From contig NC_088323.1 in NCBI RefSeq assembly GCF_910592395.1, positions 1,426,001 through 1,490,000 of the forward strand: a DNA stretch of 64,000 nt, in the 5' to 3' direction. The notes below the pieces were generated by a model. The model was not told where the DNA came from and did not search any database. It worked only from the letters and a program-made list of their open reading frames with translations. The DNA is from Lineus longissimus. Its lineage: Eukaryota > Nemertea > Pilidiophora > Heteronemertea > Lineidae. This document shows, in pieces, positions 37,528-49,076 of the stretch. The position numbers were made by a program, and so were the translations under genes. The first letter of the stretch is position 1. Each line of letters begins with the position of its first letter.

Positions 37528-39878
37528 GATCAAGAAATGGGCAGAGCGTCAATCAGTTGTCAAGTTTACAAAGCTTTCAGTTTGCTCCGTGATTGACACG
37601 AATTCACCTCACCGAACGTGCCCTTTGACTGCGGATTCCCTTTACTTGATTCTTTGTTCCTGAAAAGAGATGAATATCTGATAAAACCAAAGTTGTCAGG
37701 AGGTTGCTTTTATGATATAATCAGCGGTTCTTCATCCTTCCCTCACGGTATAGTGTAGCGACTATAAACCTCGAGATCCTGGAACGTTTTGGCAGCACGT
37801 CGATAGGCTGTCCAACTAAAAGAGTGGGCACTGGATTGTTCCGTTAAGATGACAACGGAAGTTCCGAAACCACCGTGCAGACTTTCGCCTTCATGGTGTT
37901 GTTGCTTCGCTGACTGTGACACACATCTCAGAGTAAACACGAACCTATACCGCTTCGTCTTTGCCAAAAAATATTTTGAGGTCATTCAATCACGAATGGC
38001 GTAGTCCATGTGCGATCATATCCTCTTCAATGCTACATCCAAGAGTCAAGATTAACTGCTTCTTACAGTCTGAAGCATGATCAATGCAAGATGTCATCCG
38101 ATTTCCAAAACTAGACTGACACGCAAGGCAAATACTCCTTCCTTGTTCTGTTCATGATCAACCAGCAACTGAGAATATTTCATTCAAGGATGAGGCAATT
38201 CTCATTCATAAATCCCAAATCATAAAGAATTGTCAACAAGTGTCAAAGATCCTTAGAATTTGTCAACAAAGGTCGATTATCTGTTGTGTCTGCCCTCGTG
38301 AGAGTAGGCCTACATCCATGATATGCAACTTCACCATCGAAGCTACTTGGCCTATAAAATGCATTGGCCTGTCATGCATGTTATAACAATATTGATTTTT
38401 TCAAACGTCGAGTTGGCAGATGGAAGTCTGTCAGCAGCTTGGCACATGTAATCTGGTTTACATCTGACAATAGAAATTCTAGCTCTTATTGAACGACTAA
38501 ACAAACTCAGCAAGAGGTCGACACCGGTCTCCTTCTTGTCAGGCTCCTTGCAGGAATGGAAGTCGTGGCGATGCGTTGTCCTATACTGCTCCGAAACATT
38601 TTCCATTTTCCTGGAGCATCCATAATTTGGCCCTTCAGTCCGCTGCCCAATCAGGAGACTTCTATCATGTTTGTTGAGCGCAAAATAAAACATGGCAATA
38701 CATGGTTTAGAAACAGGCTTCTGGTTGGCCAATACCGTCGGTAATGTCAACTCTTGCTCGTTTTCGGAAAAAGGTGAATGGGCGCTACGCCCATTCACCA
38801 CTTTCGCCACAGCAGAAGACAGATTCGAGGTTGGTTTCCATCTGCCTTATTCATGGAGGAATCTAAGGCTGCCTACCAATAGGCTGTTCACTTGTGCAGC
38901 TATTTCCCGTTCCGTGTTTGCGTGTGACCTTCTCTGTTTGGCATATTGGACGTTCCCAAAGGTTAAAGCAGGGAACGAGCAATGTTGACCATGGAAACAC
39001 ACCACAAGTTCACAGGAAGAACAGTCTTTGGTCATGGATACGAAGCCTTAAGTTTCAGATGTTATTTTTTCCTCAGTCGCCCACCAGGCGTCGACACGTT
39101 ATCAGATCCACCATTCAAAACTCGTAAATCACCGCGACAGAACAGTTAGAACGATATCGCGCAAACATCGGGAGTCCTTTGTACCAACTTTTGATGGGTG
39201 GGCCAATGTTTTGTAGTAGATCACCAGCCATATCGACTGATCGCCGTATAAATCACTCACATGTCCACACTAATATAGGTCTTTTAAGCAAGAATCAGGT
39301 CGAATCAATGCAAGATTTCAGATCTCATGATGTGAGTGACAAAGGTGAAAGTCGTCCCATTATTGAAATAAGTTGTTTTGAAATGCGTTACTCATGCAGA
39401 TAACTGTCAGTGCCGTGGTTCGTTTTCCATGGTACCGGCTTAATGGCAGGACATGTTGACACAGTGAAGTGTACCAGCTCGGAGTTAACCGGTTGAGGGG
39501 ATTTTGAGCAATGGAGACATTAGCAACTAGGAGTATAAAAAGATTTGGATTCAAAGATTGGACTAGAACAGCATGACTAAGGTTTGACCACGGCGAGATA
39601 CGAATGAAGTTGATGTATTGGTGAAGAGATGAGAGCATCGTAATTTTGCTTTCACAAGAGCTTGGCTATACAACAAGCCAGTGTCGCTGGAGTCTGGAAC
39701 TGACGTATCAACCTAGTGTTCTGGCAACCTTCGGGAGTTTGTTACTAAGTCGCCAACGCGATTTGGATGTCGAAAGATTGACAACTGAGGTCTGGCACCT
39801 ATCACCTTCTATGACTCAATAGGACGTACGTGCTAGGTCAAGGCTATACTCATCTGATTGGAAAGAGCCATAGAGTCC
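37528..39878. other. Intergenic, no supported gene
   Basis: This region lies between the minus-strand WIP-like gene and the plus-strand coiled-coil locus. It contains a perfect hairpin (38773-38799) and TAGGCCTA at 38305, with no supported exon. Confidence 0.45.
38773..38799. repeat. Perfect 12-bp hairpin, 3-nt loop
   Basis: GGTGAATGGGCG and its exact reverse complement are separated by CTA. The stem is GC-rich and stable. Function is unknown. Confidence 0.9.
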
Positions 39879-40857
39879 TCCTTTTCAGGATATTGAATTA
39901 ACAAATCGCCATTCGTGATATGTGAAGTCAGCGTTCGATGATTACTATTGACATAATTAATGGTCCTTGTACAAATTGGAAGGCAATCGGTATTGAAAAG
40001 ATCAGTCGAGCCACACAACAGTCTCCGAATACATAGGTGAGTTTATTTTTTGTTATCACAATGCATTCTAGTGTCGTTGATGGAACTATTAGTCTACATA
40101 TGCGTATAATATCAGCATGTCCTCCAATTCTTAAGTCGATATACATCACTACCCTAAGCCTGGTTAAATTATAGCGGCGGGAACAATCCAAAGAGCTGCA
40201 GGAAGCGTCGATGGTTGCTAGGGTATCGCAATGGCGGCGGTCCACGCTGGACGCGTAGTGTAAAATCATAGTCTACTGGATAGAGTCTGTATTATATCAA
40301 GTGAAATACAACGTATGAATATAGAGTGTACAGTGTCTGTTGGATGAGGCTGAAAGCCCTGTTCTTTCCTTTTCAGGATATTGAATTAACAAATCGCCAT
40401 TCGTGATATGTGAAGTCAGCGTTCGATGATTACTATTGACATAATTAATGGTCCTTGTACAAATTGGAAGGCAATCGGTATTGAAAAGATCAGTCGAGCC
40501 ACACAACAGTCTCCGAATACATAGGTGAGTTTATTTTTTGTTATCACAATGCATTCTAGTGTCGTTGATGGAACTATTAGTCTACATATGCGTATAATAT
40601 CAGCATGTCCTCCAATTCTTAAGTCGATATACATCACTACCCTAAGCCTGGTTAAATTATAGCGGCGGGAACAATCCAAAGAGCTGCAGGAAGCGTCGAT
40701 GGTTGCTAGGGTATCGCAATGGCGGCGGTCCACGCTGGACGCGTAGTGTAAAATCATAGTCTACTGGATAGAGTCTGTATTATATCAAGTGAAATACAAC
40801 GTATGAATATAGAGTGTACAGTGTCTGTTGGATGAGGCTGAAAGCCCTGTTCTTTCC
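39879..40857. repeat. Near-perfect tandem duplication, 488-bp unit
   Basis: The copies are 39879-40366 and 40367-40857. I saw no mismatch between them when reading both through. Each copy carries a pyrimidine-rich TTTTCAG near its start and a consensus donor GTGAGT (40037 and 40525). These could bound a duplicated non-coding exon of about 150 nt, with stops in all frames. The block ends 190 bp before the first candidate first exon of the coiled-coil locus, so it may hold that gene's 5' leader. A recent duplication or an assembly artefact are both possible. Confidence 0.9.
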
Positions 40858-41047
40858 CGATTTCATTCACGTTCATTACTGACGAGCGGTGATTCAGCTA
40901 CGAATGTCTGGAGGAGTAAAAAATGTAAATGTTGTGATCACCACTCTCCTACTCAGATCCCATCTACTCAAACATTTCGTCAAATGATACTGATTGACTG
41001 AGTCCAAAATATGATGCATTCTATAGCTCTGACATGTTTTCTTGCAG

Positions 41048-41217
41048 GTCTTTCCCAGATACATAGCATCCCAGGTGACTGAGGCGAGATGGGTTCCCAA
41101 CTAGACGAGCAGGACGACTATGAAGAGCTGCCGCCTCTGTTCAGTCCGCGCAGCGGGTTTGAAGACCAGGAGGATGGAGCGACGGGACCCGTGTCCGAGT
41201 TACTCCGCTCCTATTTT
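41048..41217 (+). CDS. Alternative first exon A (acidic N-terminus, 43 codons)
   Basis: A strong acceptor (TTTTCTTGCAG, ending at 41047) precedes a short leader. An in-frame TGA at 41080-41082 lies inside the exon, followed by the ATG at 41089. Forty-three codons end exactly at a consensus donor GTAAGT (41218) in phase 0. The peptide begins MGSQLDEQDDYEELPPLF and is strongly acidic. Splicing to 49077 keeps the frame (RSYF then TRQDEMDG). Splicing to exon B or C at their apparent acceptors would instead meet a stop. The acceptor upstream implies a separate non-coding leader exon, perhaps in the duplicated block at 39.9-40.8 kb. Confidence 0.6.
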
Positions 41218-42757
41218 GTAAGTGATGTGTGACTCCTCAATTCATTTTGCAAAAATGTTCTTGCAACGCTAAAGAATCAGGGTTCCACAGCAGGTTCAAT
41301 AAATTCTTCCAGAGCAAATTTGCTATCTATAAGATTTTTTGGTTCGGCCTGCCAAGGAACCACATTCAGTTTCATTATTTCTTGATAGATGTCGACTAAA
41401 TGGATTTCCAATCTTCCTATCGCTTTGGTCCTCACCGGGGCGAATTCATACTTCCCTCTTTGACCGACAGCGTCGCGACTCGCGCCCCTTAAAGTTCGAG
41501 CAGCGCGATTTGCGTGAAAGAAAACGGGCGGTGGTGTCGCCTCGGAGCATCATTCTTGATATCGTGATATAACCATACCAGGAATATAGGACCAGATACA
41601 TTGTACATATCCTGTAGCCAGATATGATAGGAATCTATTTCCAGCAAGTTTGTCACGATTCCTCGCGAACCTATTTTGAAACCCACGACAAATATCCAAA
41701 CTTAAATGGTCTTCGACACTTTGCAGTGAGCAAACTGCTAACACCTTTATTGTCCGCAATAACACTTTGTACAAGAGGGGCTTGCCGCCTCCGGTTGCCC
41801 CGCGCTACACACCAACAGACTCGCTGCTTGGCCTACTATTCATGAATAATTTACATATACGAGTTTAAACCTAGGTGCAAGGCCCAGTCCTGTTTTTGTT
41901 TCGTTAAACTTTTCATTGTTAAGCCTACTTTGTTGGCACAAGTCAGAATATATAGGCCTATCGGATTATATTAGGCTTGATATACATGTAAACTATGGAC
42001 GACATTCGTATTGGGCTTGACAAGATCTTCCAATACCAAGGAAGTAGATATCACAATCATGGACATGCAATTCGATTCACAACCAAGTATAGCACATAGA
42101 GTGCGTCTCTGTGACAACGGTGAGTGTGTATGCGGAACCAGAATTCGGGCGATCTCAAAGGGTTTATAGCTTCTTGCTGGATCATACCAGAGTCGGGTAC
42201 AAGATTCTGTGGTTGAGAAAGATGTGACAGATTGATTATTTAGGTGATTCTCGGTGATTTTAAACGAATTTCCGAATATATCTACAGCCATATTCATAGT
42301 TAAGACAAACTTTTGGGAGCCACACCTGCGAGCCACACTACCAATTAAAACGTGAGGACATATAGAAGAATACAATACTCGCACTATTCAGCCAGCATCA
42401 AAAAGACACCGGCGGAATTGTGACAATTGATATCGTCACTATCGATATATGATCGGAAATATTATCAATATCGATCTGGAGACCAGCATATTGTGTATAT
42501 TTGCAGAAATATATTTTTAGCGTAGACTCAGATTGGTGCTTTGTTGTAGTACTGATGTGACGAGGAAGCTTTAATGTCACGGAGACACCGATATACTTGT
42601 ATTCCTCGATGATATCACAACACCTCCAGATTTGCGGCTGTACGTGACGTATGATTGAGACGTTTGCAGAGAAAGGAACATTGAAACAACAAGAATCATT
42701 TAGGTTAAGATTACAACTCGGTGTCGTCTAGCTTTGGATTATCTCAAACACTTGCAG

Positions 42758-42860
42758 AAGAAGGATCAGCTTGAAGTCCGCTAAAATGTCTGTGGTCGAC
42801 ATGCGGAACAGTTTGGATAATCTAAGCTTGAGAAGCTTTGATATGTCAACTCTCAGGAAG
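42758..42860 (+). CDS. Alternative first exon B (short N-terminus, 25 codons)
   Basis: An acceptor-like ACACTTGCAG ends at 42757 and an ATG lies at 42786-42788. Twenty-five codons (MSVVDMRNSLDNLSLRSF...) end at 42860 in phase 0, directly before donor GTAAGG. Entry from a phase-0 upstream exon at 42758 would hit TAA at 42782-42784, so B cannot be an internal coding exon after A. In its own frame the first upstream stop is TAG at 42729-42731. It splices in frame to the common exon at 49077. Confidence 0.45.
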
Positions 42861-43392
42861 GTAAGGTTGCGAATATGTTATAAAGGCTTTATTTGCCCCC
42901 TTTTGATTACTGTCCTTTTCTTAAATTTTTCATTCACAGCTCATAGACGCCGTTCAAGCACACATAAAAGTCCCAGTATCTACATATTAAATATGCAGAG
43001 ACAGACAGAAATAAAAACCATTCTCGATCCAATGATATGTTGCGCTGTCGAATCGAGTAATGTAACGAAATGTTTTTCAATGTCTATTTTTAAAACACTT
43101 CGTAGATGTAAATCGAATATCTTAGTTTGAAATTGCCCACGGGTATGTTTATGTACTGTACAGCAAACCAGCATTTTGCGTAAGTCTAAATTCGATACAA
43201 GGATTGCGCTCCTATGAAAATATTTCTATCGTTTTCCTCTATTACCTCTATCAGATTATAATATTCATATGAACTGTGTGGTTAACTCTGAAAACAAGGT
43301 TGTCATGTGTTTATTGCGTAGGCCTACCATTACCCAACGGGTACATTGATCTTTACTTGAAGGCAAAGCTTTGACAAAGACTGGTCTCGACT

Positions 43393-43665
43393 TGTCTACC
43401 ATCGATGGTAACCGCAACTCCCAACGACTCTCGATCAGCCCAACGCTACGGACTGCTCCAGGTTGGTTACGATCAACTCAAAGCTACCATTTGACTCTTG
43501 GGTGGTCCCCATGACTCAGTCCACCATCGATCGTGACCGCAGCTGCCAAAAGGCTCTCGATCAGCCCGGCCGAGGCTACGGTCTGACCCAGAGTAGCTAC
43601 CATCGACCCAGATTCGAGGTTGGTTTCCAGCATCTTTTGTCTACCACCGATCGTGACTTCATCAT
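43393..43665 (+). repeat. Diverged tandem repeat, unit about 120 bp
   Basis: Blocks with the pattern CTACCATCGATGGTAACCGC, CTCTCGATCAGCCC and GGCTACGG-like recur at about 43405, 43528 and (truncated) 43648. A 21-mer starting CAGATTCGAGGTTGG at about 43610 also occurs at about 38819, so part of this sequence is dispersed. Open frames in the region are explained by the repeats. Confidence 0.5.
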
Positions 43666-44647
43666 TGGTTTACCGATGATGTCCATCCATGGTTCATCGA
43701 CTGATGTCCGTAGTTAAGAACTATTCACCAGTGTAATCCTTCGTATTTACATAGAGCAATACGTAGCATCGACTCGGCCTGCCGAGCGGTCGTTGGCAGC
43801 TCTTGTCTACCATCTATACTCATACTCGATTTCGGATGGTCCGCTACCACTCTTGTCTGCAAAGGATACGGGATGTGACTGCCCTTCAGTGGCTTCAGAG
43901 GACGTGATACGCCATGCACCAATATGCTCTTGGGTCCAAAGTCACAATCGACCCACCCTGGTAGCCTACTACAACTATCGACCAACAAGTGGGTCTGTAA
44001 CCGCAGCTCTTCACGGACTCGACCATCAATCGATACTCAGCAATTTAATTAGTCCACCATGTAGATTTGTTGTTAATAAAGTAATCCCACTGCGAGTGTG
44101 CCATGACAACCGTGGAAGGTGACATCAGGAAATAGCTATTGTCCACAAAAATTTATGTTGAAACGTGAACGCAGCGTCTGCAAGAACTGTGCTACTGTTA
44201 CAAATAGACGAGGAGCTTATGCCTTCTGTGCGATTAGTTTTCATCCTACTTTGACTTTCTGAAGTAGGCTTCTGACATAACTTCCAGGATTACTTAAGTG
44301 GCATTCTATCGACAGTTAGAAAGTCCTTTTTTCAATCTTTGCTAGAAAACAACGACGGAGAAGCGATGCTCTGTGAAAGTGACATAGATATCAATCTACA
44401 ACCACGGGGAATGCATGGAGATTCTGATGTGTCATAAAGTTTCGCTCGAAGAGTTTGTGCTCAAGGATTCTTGCGACAGCTTCCTATGTCTGTTTCGGAC
44501 CTATTCTTCCAGTGGAAATGATCTAGCAAAGATCAACACCTTTCGAGCATCTCCGAATTGAATTCACGACACGTTCAATGCACTGAATTCGTGTCGATTA
44601 CACAGCAAGTTTAAAAAACGTTGCAAGTTTGGTCTTTCAAGAACTAG

Positions 44648-44980
44648 ATGACTCGTTCAGCGCTCCACATTAGCGGAAATATGATGGACTTCAGAGTACC
44701 CCAGCGTGTACCCTTCGGAGAGGATGTCACATCGTCCCGCGGACGTTACAGGCGCCAAGAGCACGCTCACCAAAGCCATGGCCAAGGTCAAGGTCGCCTT
44801 TACAGGAGTCAGAGTAAAGGCTACAGGGGCCGAGATCAGGGCATGATGACCCTAAATCACCCACAGCGATTGCGGTTGCCGAGAGCCCCGTCCCCTCCCA
44901 GGAGAGGTGTGACCTACATTCGTAGAGGGGACGTAGGCATACAGAGCAAAGTGTCCACCAATGGGCAACGGCGGAAGCAG
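44648..44980 (+). CDS. Alternative first exon C (basic N-terminus, 111 codons)
   Basis: The ATG at 44648 is preceded immediately by an in-frame TAG (44645-44647), so translation must start here. 111 codons run to 44980 in phase 0, ending RRKQ before donor GTAATG. The peptide is disordered and basic, with HQSHGQGQGRLYRSQS and a PSPPRRG segment, and is GC-richer than its flanks. It splices in frame to 49077. The donor is weaker than that of exon A. Confidence 0.5.
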
Positions 44981-47891
44981 GTAATGGCAAGAAACATGCT
45001 GTTGCTGCCGTAGCTTTTTCGTTCAGGCGAATCATTGTAATGTTTTGTGAAACCAATTCTGCTTTTGCTATTGTTTCTCCTCTGTCTTCTCCATTGACGA
45101 AATTGTATTGCCGATCCCAGTGGATTTTAAAAATGCCGCCTCTACTGGCTCGTTGACGACGGCATCACAATACGAAACTATTGATATTTGGCTGAGTATT
45201 TTAAGCTTTTATTGGCCAGGCTCATTTAACAAACTGAAAAATGAAAATAACTCGTTTTGTTTGTATTTTGGATTAGCGTCTAAGATTTTTCAATTTGATC
45301 ACAATTCAGTCCGTTGTTTAATCAAATCATTAAGATTTGTGGGTCAGGAGTGGAGATAGATTAGTGTTGAACGTGCAACTATTTGCCGATGTGGTGTAAA
45401 GATTGTCTCCAACTTAATCTCATTTGCAGCAGGTTGACGCTGCAACGATGTCTCACCTCCTTGGAATGAAAACGGCAACCTCTCCTTACGTTAACCGCCC
45501 AAGAGGAAGTTCAACGCTACAAGCTTACGGTTATATCGACCATTGGCGACACATACGCTTCGCGTAACTTGAATATGTGTTTTACAATTATTTTCTACTT
45601 TGGTTCACGATTTATTCGCTGCGTAACCGCCATTAGTAAAGTCACAACTCATATATCAATCATTAATAGGAATTGATATACAATTCAATACAACCATTAA
45701 TGTTCTTATGCGCAGATGCTTTTATTATATACGTTTTCTGAACACTGGTCTCTCGCTGCTGCTCATTCGGATACTGCAACACGGGCAGTATGATATTGTG
45801 TTCTTTTGATAGTGTTGACATTCAGCTTCTTTTACAGTCGGAGCTAGCTCGGTTTGGAATGCGATGTCCCGCACCTACTGAAGCTAGATTGCATGTCATT
45901 ACGTTAGCATTAATCATGCTTTTCGTCACCAAGCATTCGTCACATTGACGTATAAACTGCACGCGACCTGACTCATGTAGCTTTTGGTCGATGGTTTGTG
46001 GTTGATAGCTGTTTTTAATTCTGAGACTGCGACAATGCAATGTCGAAGCTTGTCACGGAACACTGTTGATGTCTTCACGCAATCGCGTGAGTAGTGTTGG
46101 CTCTGAAATCAATTCATGGTCCATTGGTGGCTTGCTTGGATCTTTCTTGACAAGCAATATCCTGACGGTACTCGGGGTGCTTTGAAAGCGAAGGTTTTCT
46201 GTTTTCTACGTTTGTTGTGAAGACCGGCAGCCAGCAGAAGGTCGGATCTGAGGATGAATAATGACGGAACTATTCGAGAACGGAGGCTGCGAATGGCGAT
46301 GACCGAATTTGTGTCAGGGTGTACACCGATTTTGATGAGGGTTACAACGTTCTTGACGATGTTCACCGATGCAGTGACGTTCGAAACCGAATCGTTGATG
46401 ATACCACGGCCAAAGCTGAAATACACCATCACATTCATTGGGGATGTTCACCGGCTATGGCTTTCATGGCTGCCAGAGCGACAACATTTTGTGGTGACGA
46501 TCAGCATCAATTGTGACACACATTTCAAAAACGGTGCACATAGGACCATTTGATGAAGAAGAATGGGAGAGGGAGACACAGATCGATGGAAGAATATAGC
46601 CAGAGTTAAGATATTTCATTATCATGAATTCAGCCAAAGCCATTAATGGTTACGACACATGTTAAATGCAGTAACCATACTAATACCTGTGCGATCGTCA
46701 ACTTTTTACCTTAGGACATAAAATAACAGGTTATAATTATATGTCATTGATCCCGTGGTGCTTGTTGGTGACCAATAATATCATAGGCCGGCCCATGAAT
46801 ATCTCGCAATGAGAAAGCATTAACACCGCTTTGGGGCATTGATCATAAGCTTGATTTATTGAGAGTGGTAGCTATACTCTGGCCTAATATTTATTTGATA
46901 TCATATTGGACCCTTTTTTCAAAATACATATCGTTTCTTTGCTCACTTGAACTCTAATACTCATATAGTGCCTGCCTTGTTCCATTTTGGACAGGAAATC
47001 AGACTGAATTTTCCTTGCATTATTTCCTTTATAGCTGAAATTTCCAAAATGACACCACCTCCATGGAAATCTCTATGAACTTGTTTGGAATACATGTATT
47101 TCGCATTGCCTGTAGTGCAAGGCTTAGGCTTAACGAAATATGAATAGAAAGGGGAGCGATCAATTTATAGAGAAGACATTTCTTATAGTGGATCCAAGTG
47201 GAAGAGAATGATCACCACATACGTCCAGTTCATTCTGCCTTAAAATCCTCTTAAAATGTCTTTGAAAGATATCTTCCAGTGTATTGGAGGATCAAATTAG
47301 GATATAGACCTACAAGATTCTGTGCCAGTTTTAGTTTTGGAAACGCTGTCGCGGAGCAAGGACTAAACAAATCTCTTTTGGGAAATCATTTGAATTTGGT
47401 TGCACGTTTTCACGAAAAAAGGAAGAGAGCGTCTCGTTTGGGAGTATTGCTTGCCAGTGAAAGTGAAAAGTCTGTTTGGCTGTTTGACATACGTGCCTTC
47501 TCTGTCTGTGACCTTTTGGGAAGAGAATTCACTCTCATTCATCATTCAACTCCTCATTCAGAATACTGGTTGCGTCTTTACTCCTGTGTTAGGTGCCTTC
47601 CCAGTCCTCTGCTTATGACTGTGGTCGAGGCAGACTGACTGATGTCGGATATTACTGTCGAGCAGTAAACTTGGGATGTTCTAGACACGCTGCTGAAAGT
47701 TGTTAACAGAAAATGAGAAATGTGAAGTAGCGACATTTCACTTCTGACGAAGTTAGGAATTTCTTGCGTCTCAAGGAGTACGGAGAGCTGATTCTATCTT
47801 CCCTCATTGTGTGGTTCACTGACTAAATCCTGCTGATAACGGCATATTTTCCATCACTGAAGTAAGAGTTGATACGTTGCTTGAATTCAAA
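44981..47891. other. Intron or intergenic sequence between alternative first exons C and D
   Basis: A 39-codon frame starting at 45448 follows a TTTGCAG acceptor but ends in a stop without a phase-0 donor. A 119-codon frame at 47279-47638 lies just upstream of exon D with no domain. A 16-mer containing GGCCGGCC at 46778-46793 recurs at 51822-51837. Confidence 0.4.
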
Positions 47892-48056
47892 ATGTCGTCA
47901 ACCCAAGAAATCAAGGACACCGGTAAAACGGAAGCAGGAACTGCTAGCGGTAGTGCGCATGGACATAGGCGCGGCAGACGACACCGAAAGAGGGCGCGGC
48001 GTCGAATCTATATTCCCAAGAGAATGATGAATGACCCAGATTTACGTCGCTTCATG
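47892..48056 (+). CDS. Alternative first exon D (arginine-rich N-terminus, 55 codons)
   Basis: The ATG at 47892 has A at -3. The first in-frame stop upstream is TGA at 47820-47822, with no ATG between. Fifty-five codons (MSSTQEIKDTGKTEAG..., then RRGRRHRKRARRR) end at 48056 in phase 0, before a GC-type donor GCAAGT (48057-48062). Splicing joins RRFM to TRQDEMDG at 49077. If the GC donor is not used, the frame closes as a 70-residue protein, so this exon could alternatively be a small separate gene. Confidence 0.45.
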
Positions 48057-48664
48057 GCAAGTTATCGCTTCCATAATTATCTCAGAATTGAATCTCAGAA
48101 TTGAAGAGAGTTGGATTTTTGAACCAACACTGACTGATAGGTGCTCCCTTCATGCAGTGTTTTCATCAGCCCAACGCATCTCATCAATCTGAATCTTTAC
48201 GAATCTTCACGAATGGCTTCTGTCGTCATTGCTAAAACTTCCACCGAAAAAAGTAACAAAGTTATTATCGAGCCAGGTCGTGGAGGGATTTGAGCTAAAA
48301 AGATGTCCACAAAAAGGATTGCTCATACAACTATGTGATCGAGCTAATTGGATATTTCCAACAATAGTATAGCGGTTTTTTGCCAGTATGATTTTTCTGA
48401 TGTCCCAAGCTGCGATGCGATGGTATACAAAGAATGCCCACTGAGTGTTCCTTTCGTGTATTCTTAATAATCCACACGAAATATCAAAAATGTATTGAGT
48501 GCATCTTACAGCTCATTCATCTGAGTGCGTATGCCCCCCTTGGGCTCTGGGCATCACATGAATATGAAAATAAAGAATATACCCCACAACAACAAAAGGA
48601 TTTAACGCTCTTTACCAAAATTTGCTCGGGGCTGTTTTGACTAGAGTAAGGCTTAACGTTCGAG

Positions 48665-48838
48665 ATGGCCAACGAAACTTTCAAATGTCTTGTTTTGGTA
48701 TATTTTGTAATCTGTTTAGGTGAATATTTAAATCGTATGCTCGAAAAACGTTTTCCATCATTTCGACTAGACTATCATCGCTCGCAACTGTCAAAAGCAA
48801 CCGCCAATCCACTGCAGAGACCCGCAACCACAAAGTAA
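48665..48838 (+). CDS. Small ORF with signal-anchor-like start (57 aa, low confidence)
   Basis: The ATG has G at -3 and +4. The first 20 residues, MANETFKCLVLVYFVICLGE, are hydrophobic like a signal peptide, followed by a basic polar tail. It lies between exon D and the common exon. No homologue is recognised and it may be chance. Confidence 0.15.
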   Translation: MANETFKCLVLVYFVICLGEYLNRMLEKRFPSFRLDYHRSQLSKATANPLQRPATTK

Positions 48839-48937
48839 AAGATAGCGTTCAGATCAAACTTCTTCTGATTGGTAAATTTATGAGCAAGGGGACCCTGATT
48901 TATCTGCTAACGAAGAATGTTCTTTTCTCCTTTTTAG

Positions 48938-49012
48938 CTGGAAATCTGCACGAAACATCAACTTCTCGCCTATGATCCCTATCCCACGCGACTCCTGCCA
49001 CCATTTAAGTAG
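48938..49012 (+). CDS. Candidate alternative terminal exon (24 codons)
   Basis: A strong polypyrimidine acceptor (TCTCCTTTTTAG, ending 48937) opens a phase-0 frame reading LEICTKHQLLAYDPYPTRLL and ending PPFK before TAG at 49010-49012. Any of the phase-0 first exons could join here instead of 49077 to give a very short protein. It could also be a chance acceptor inside the intron. Confidence 0.25.
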   Translation: MEICTKHQLLAYDPYPTRLLPPFK

Positions 49013-49076
49013 TTGTGGGCGTTTCTGATGAAGGTCGAATATCATGTATTCACTGTTTCTTCTTCTCTATTTGCAG

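Noticed and set aside
39928-40757. Two identical 113-codon minus-strand frames
   Set aside because: They are the same sequence in the two copies of the 488-bp duplication, so their identity is not evidence of coding constraint. No domain is present.
44727-45056. 109-codon minus-strand frame opposite exon C
   Set aside because: It is a shadow of the GC-richer coding exon on the plus strand, with no splice or domain support.
45448-45567. A fifth alternative first exon after the TTTGCAG acceptor near 45.43 kb
   Set aside because: The 39-codon frame ends in a stop and its only donor-like site (GTAACT) is out of phase with the common exon.
49044-49076. ATG at 49044 giving the coiled-coil protein an N-terminal hydrophobic 'signal peptide' (MYSLFLLLYLQ)
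   Set aside because: These codons are the polypyrimidine tract and CAG acceptor of the upstream intron. The exon starts at 49077.
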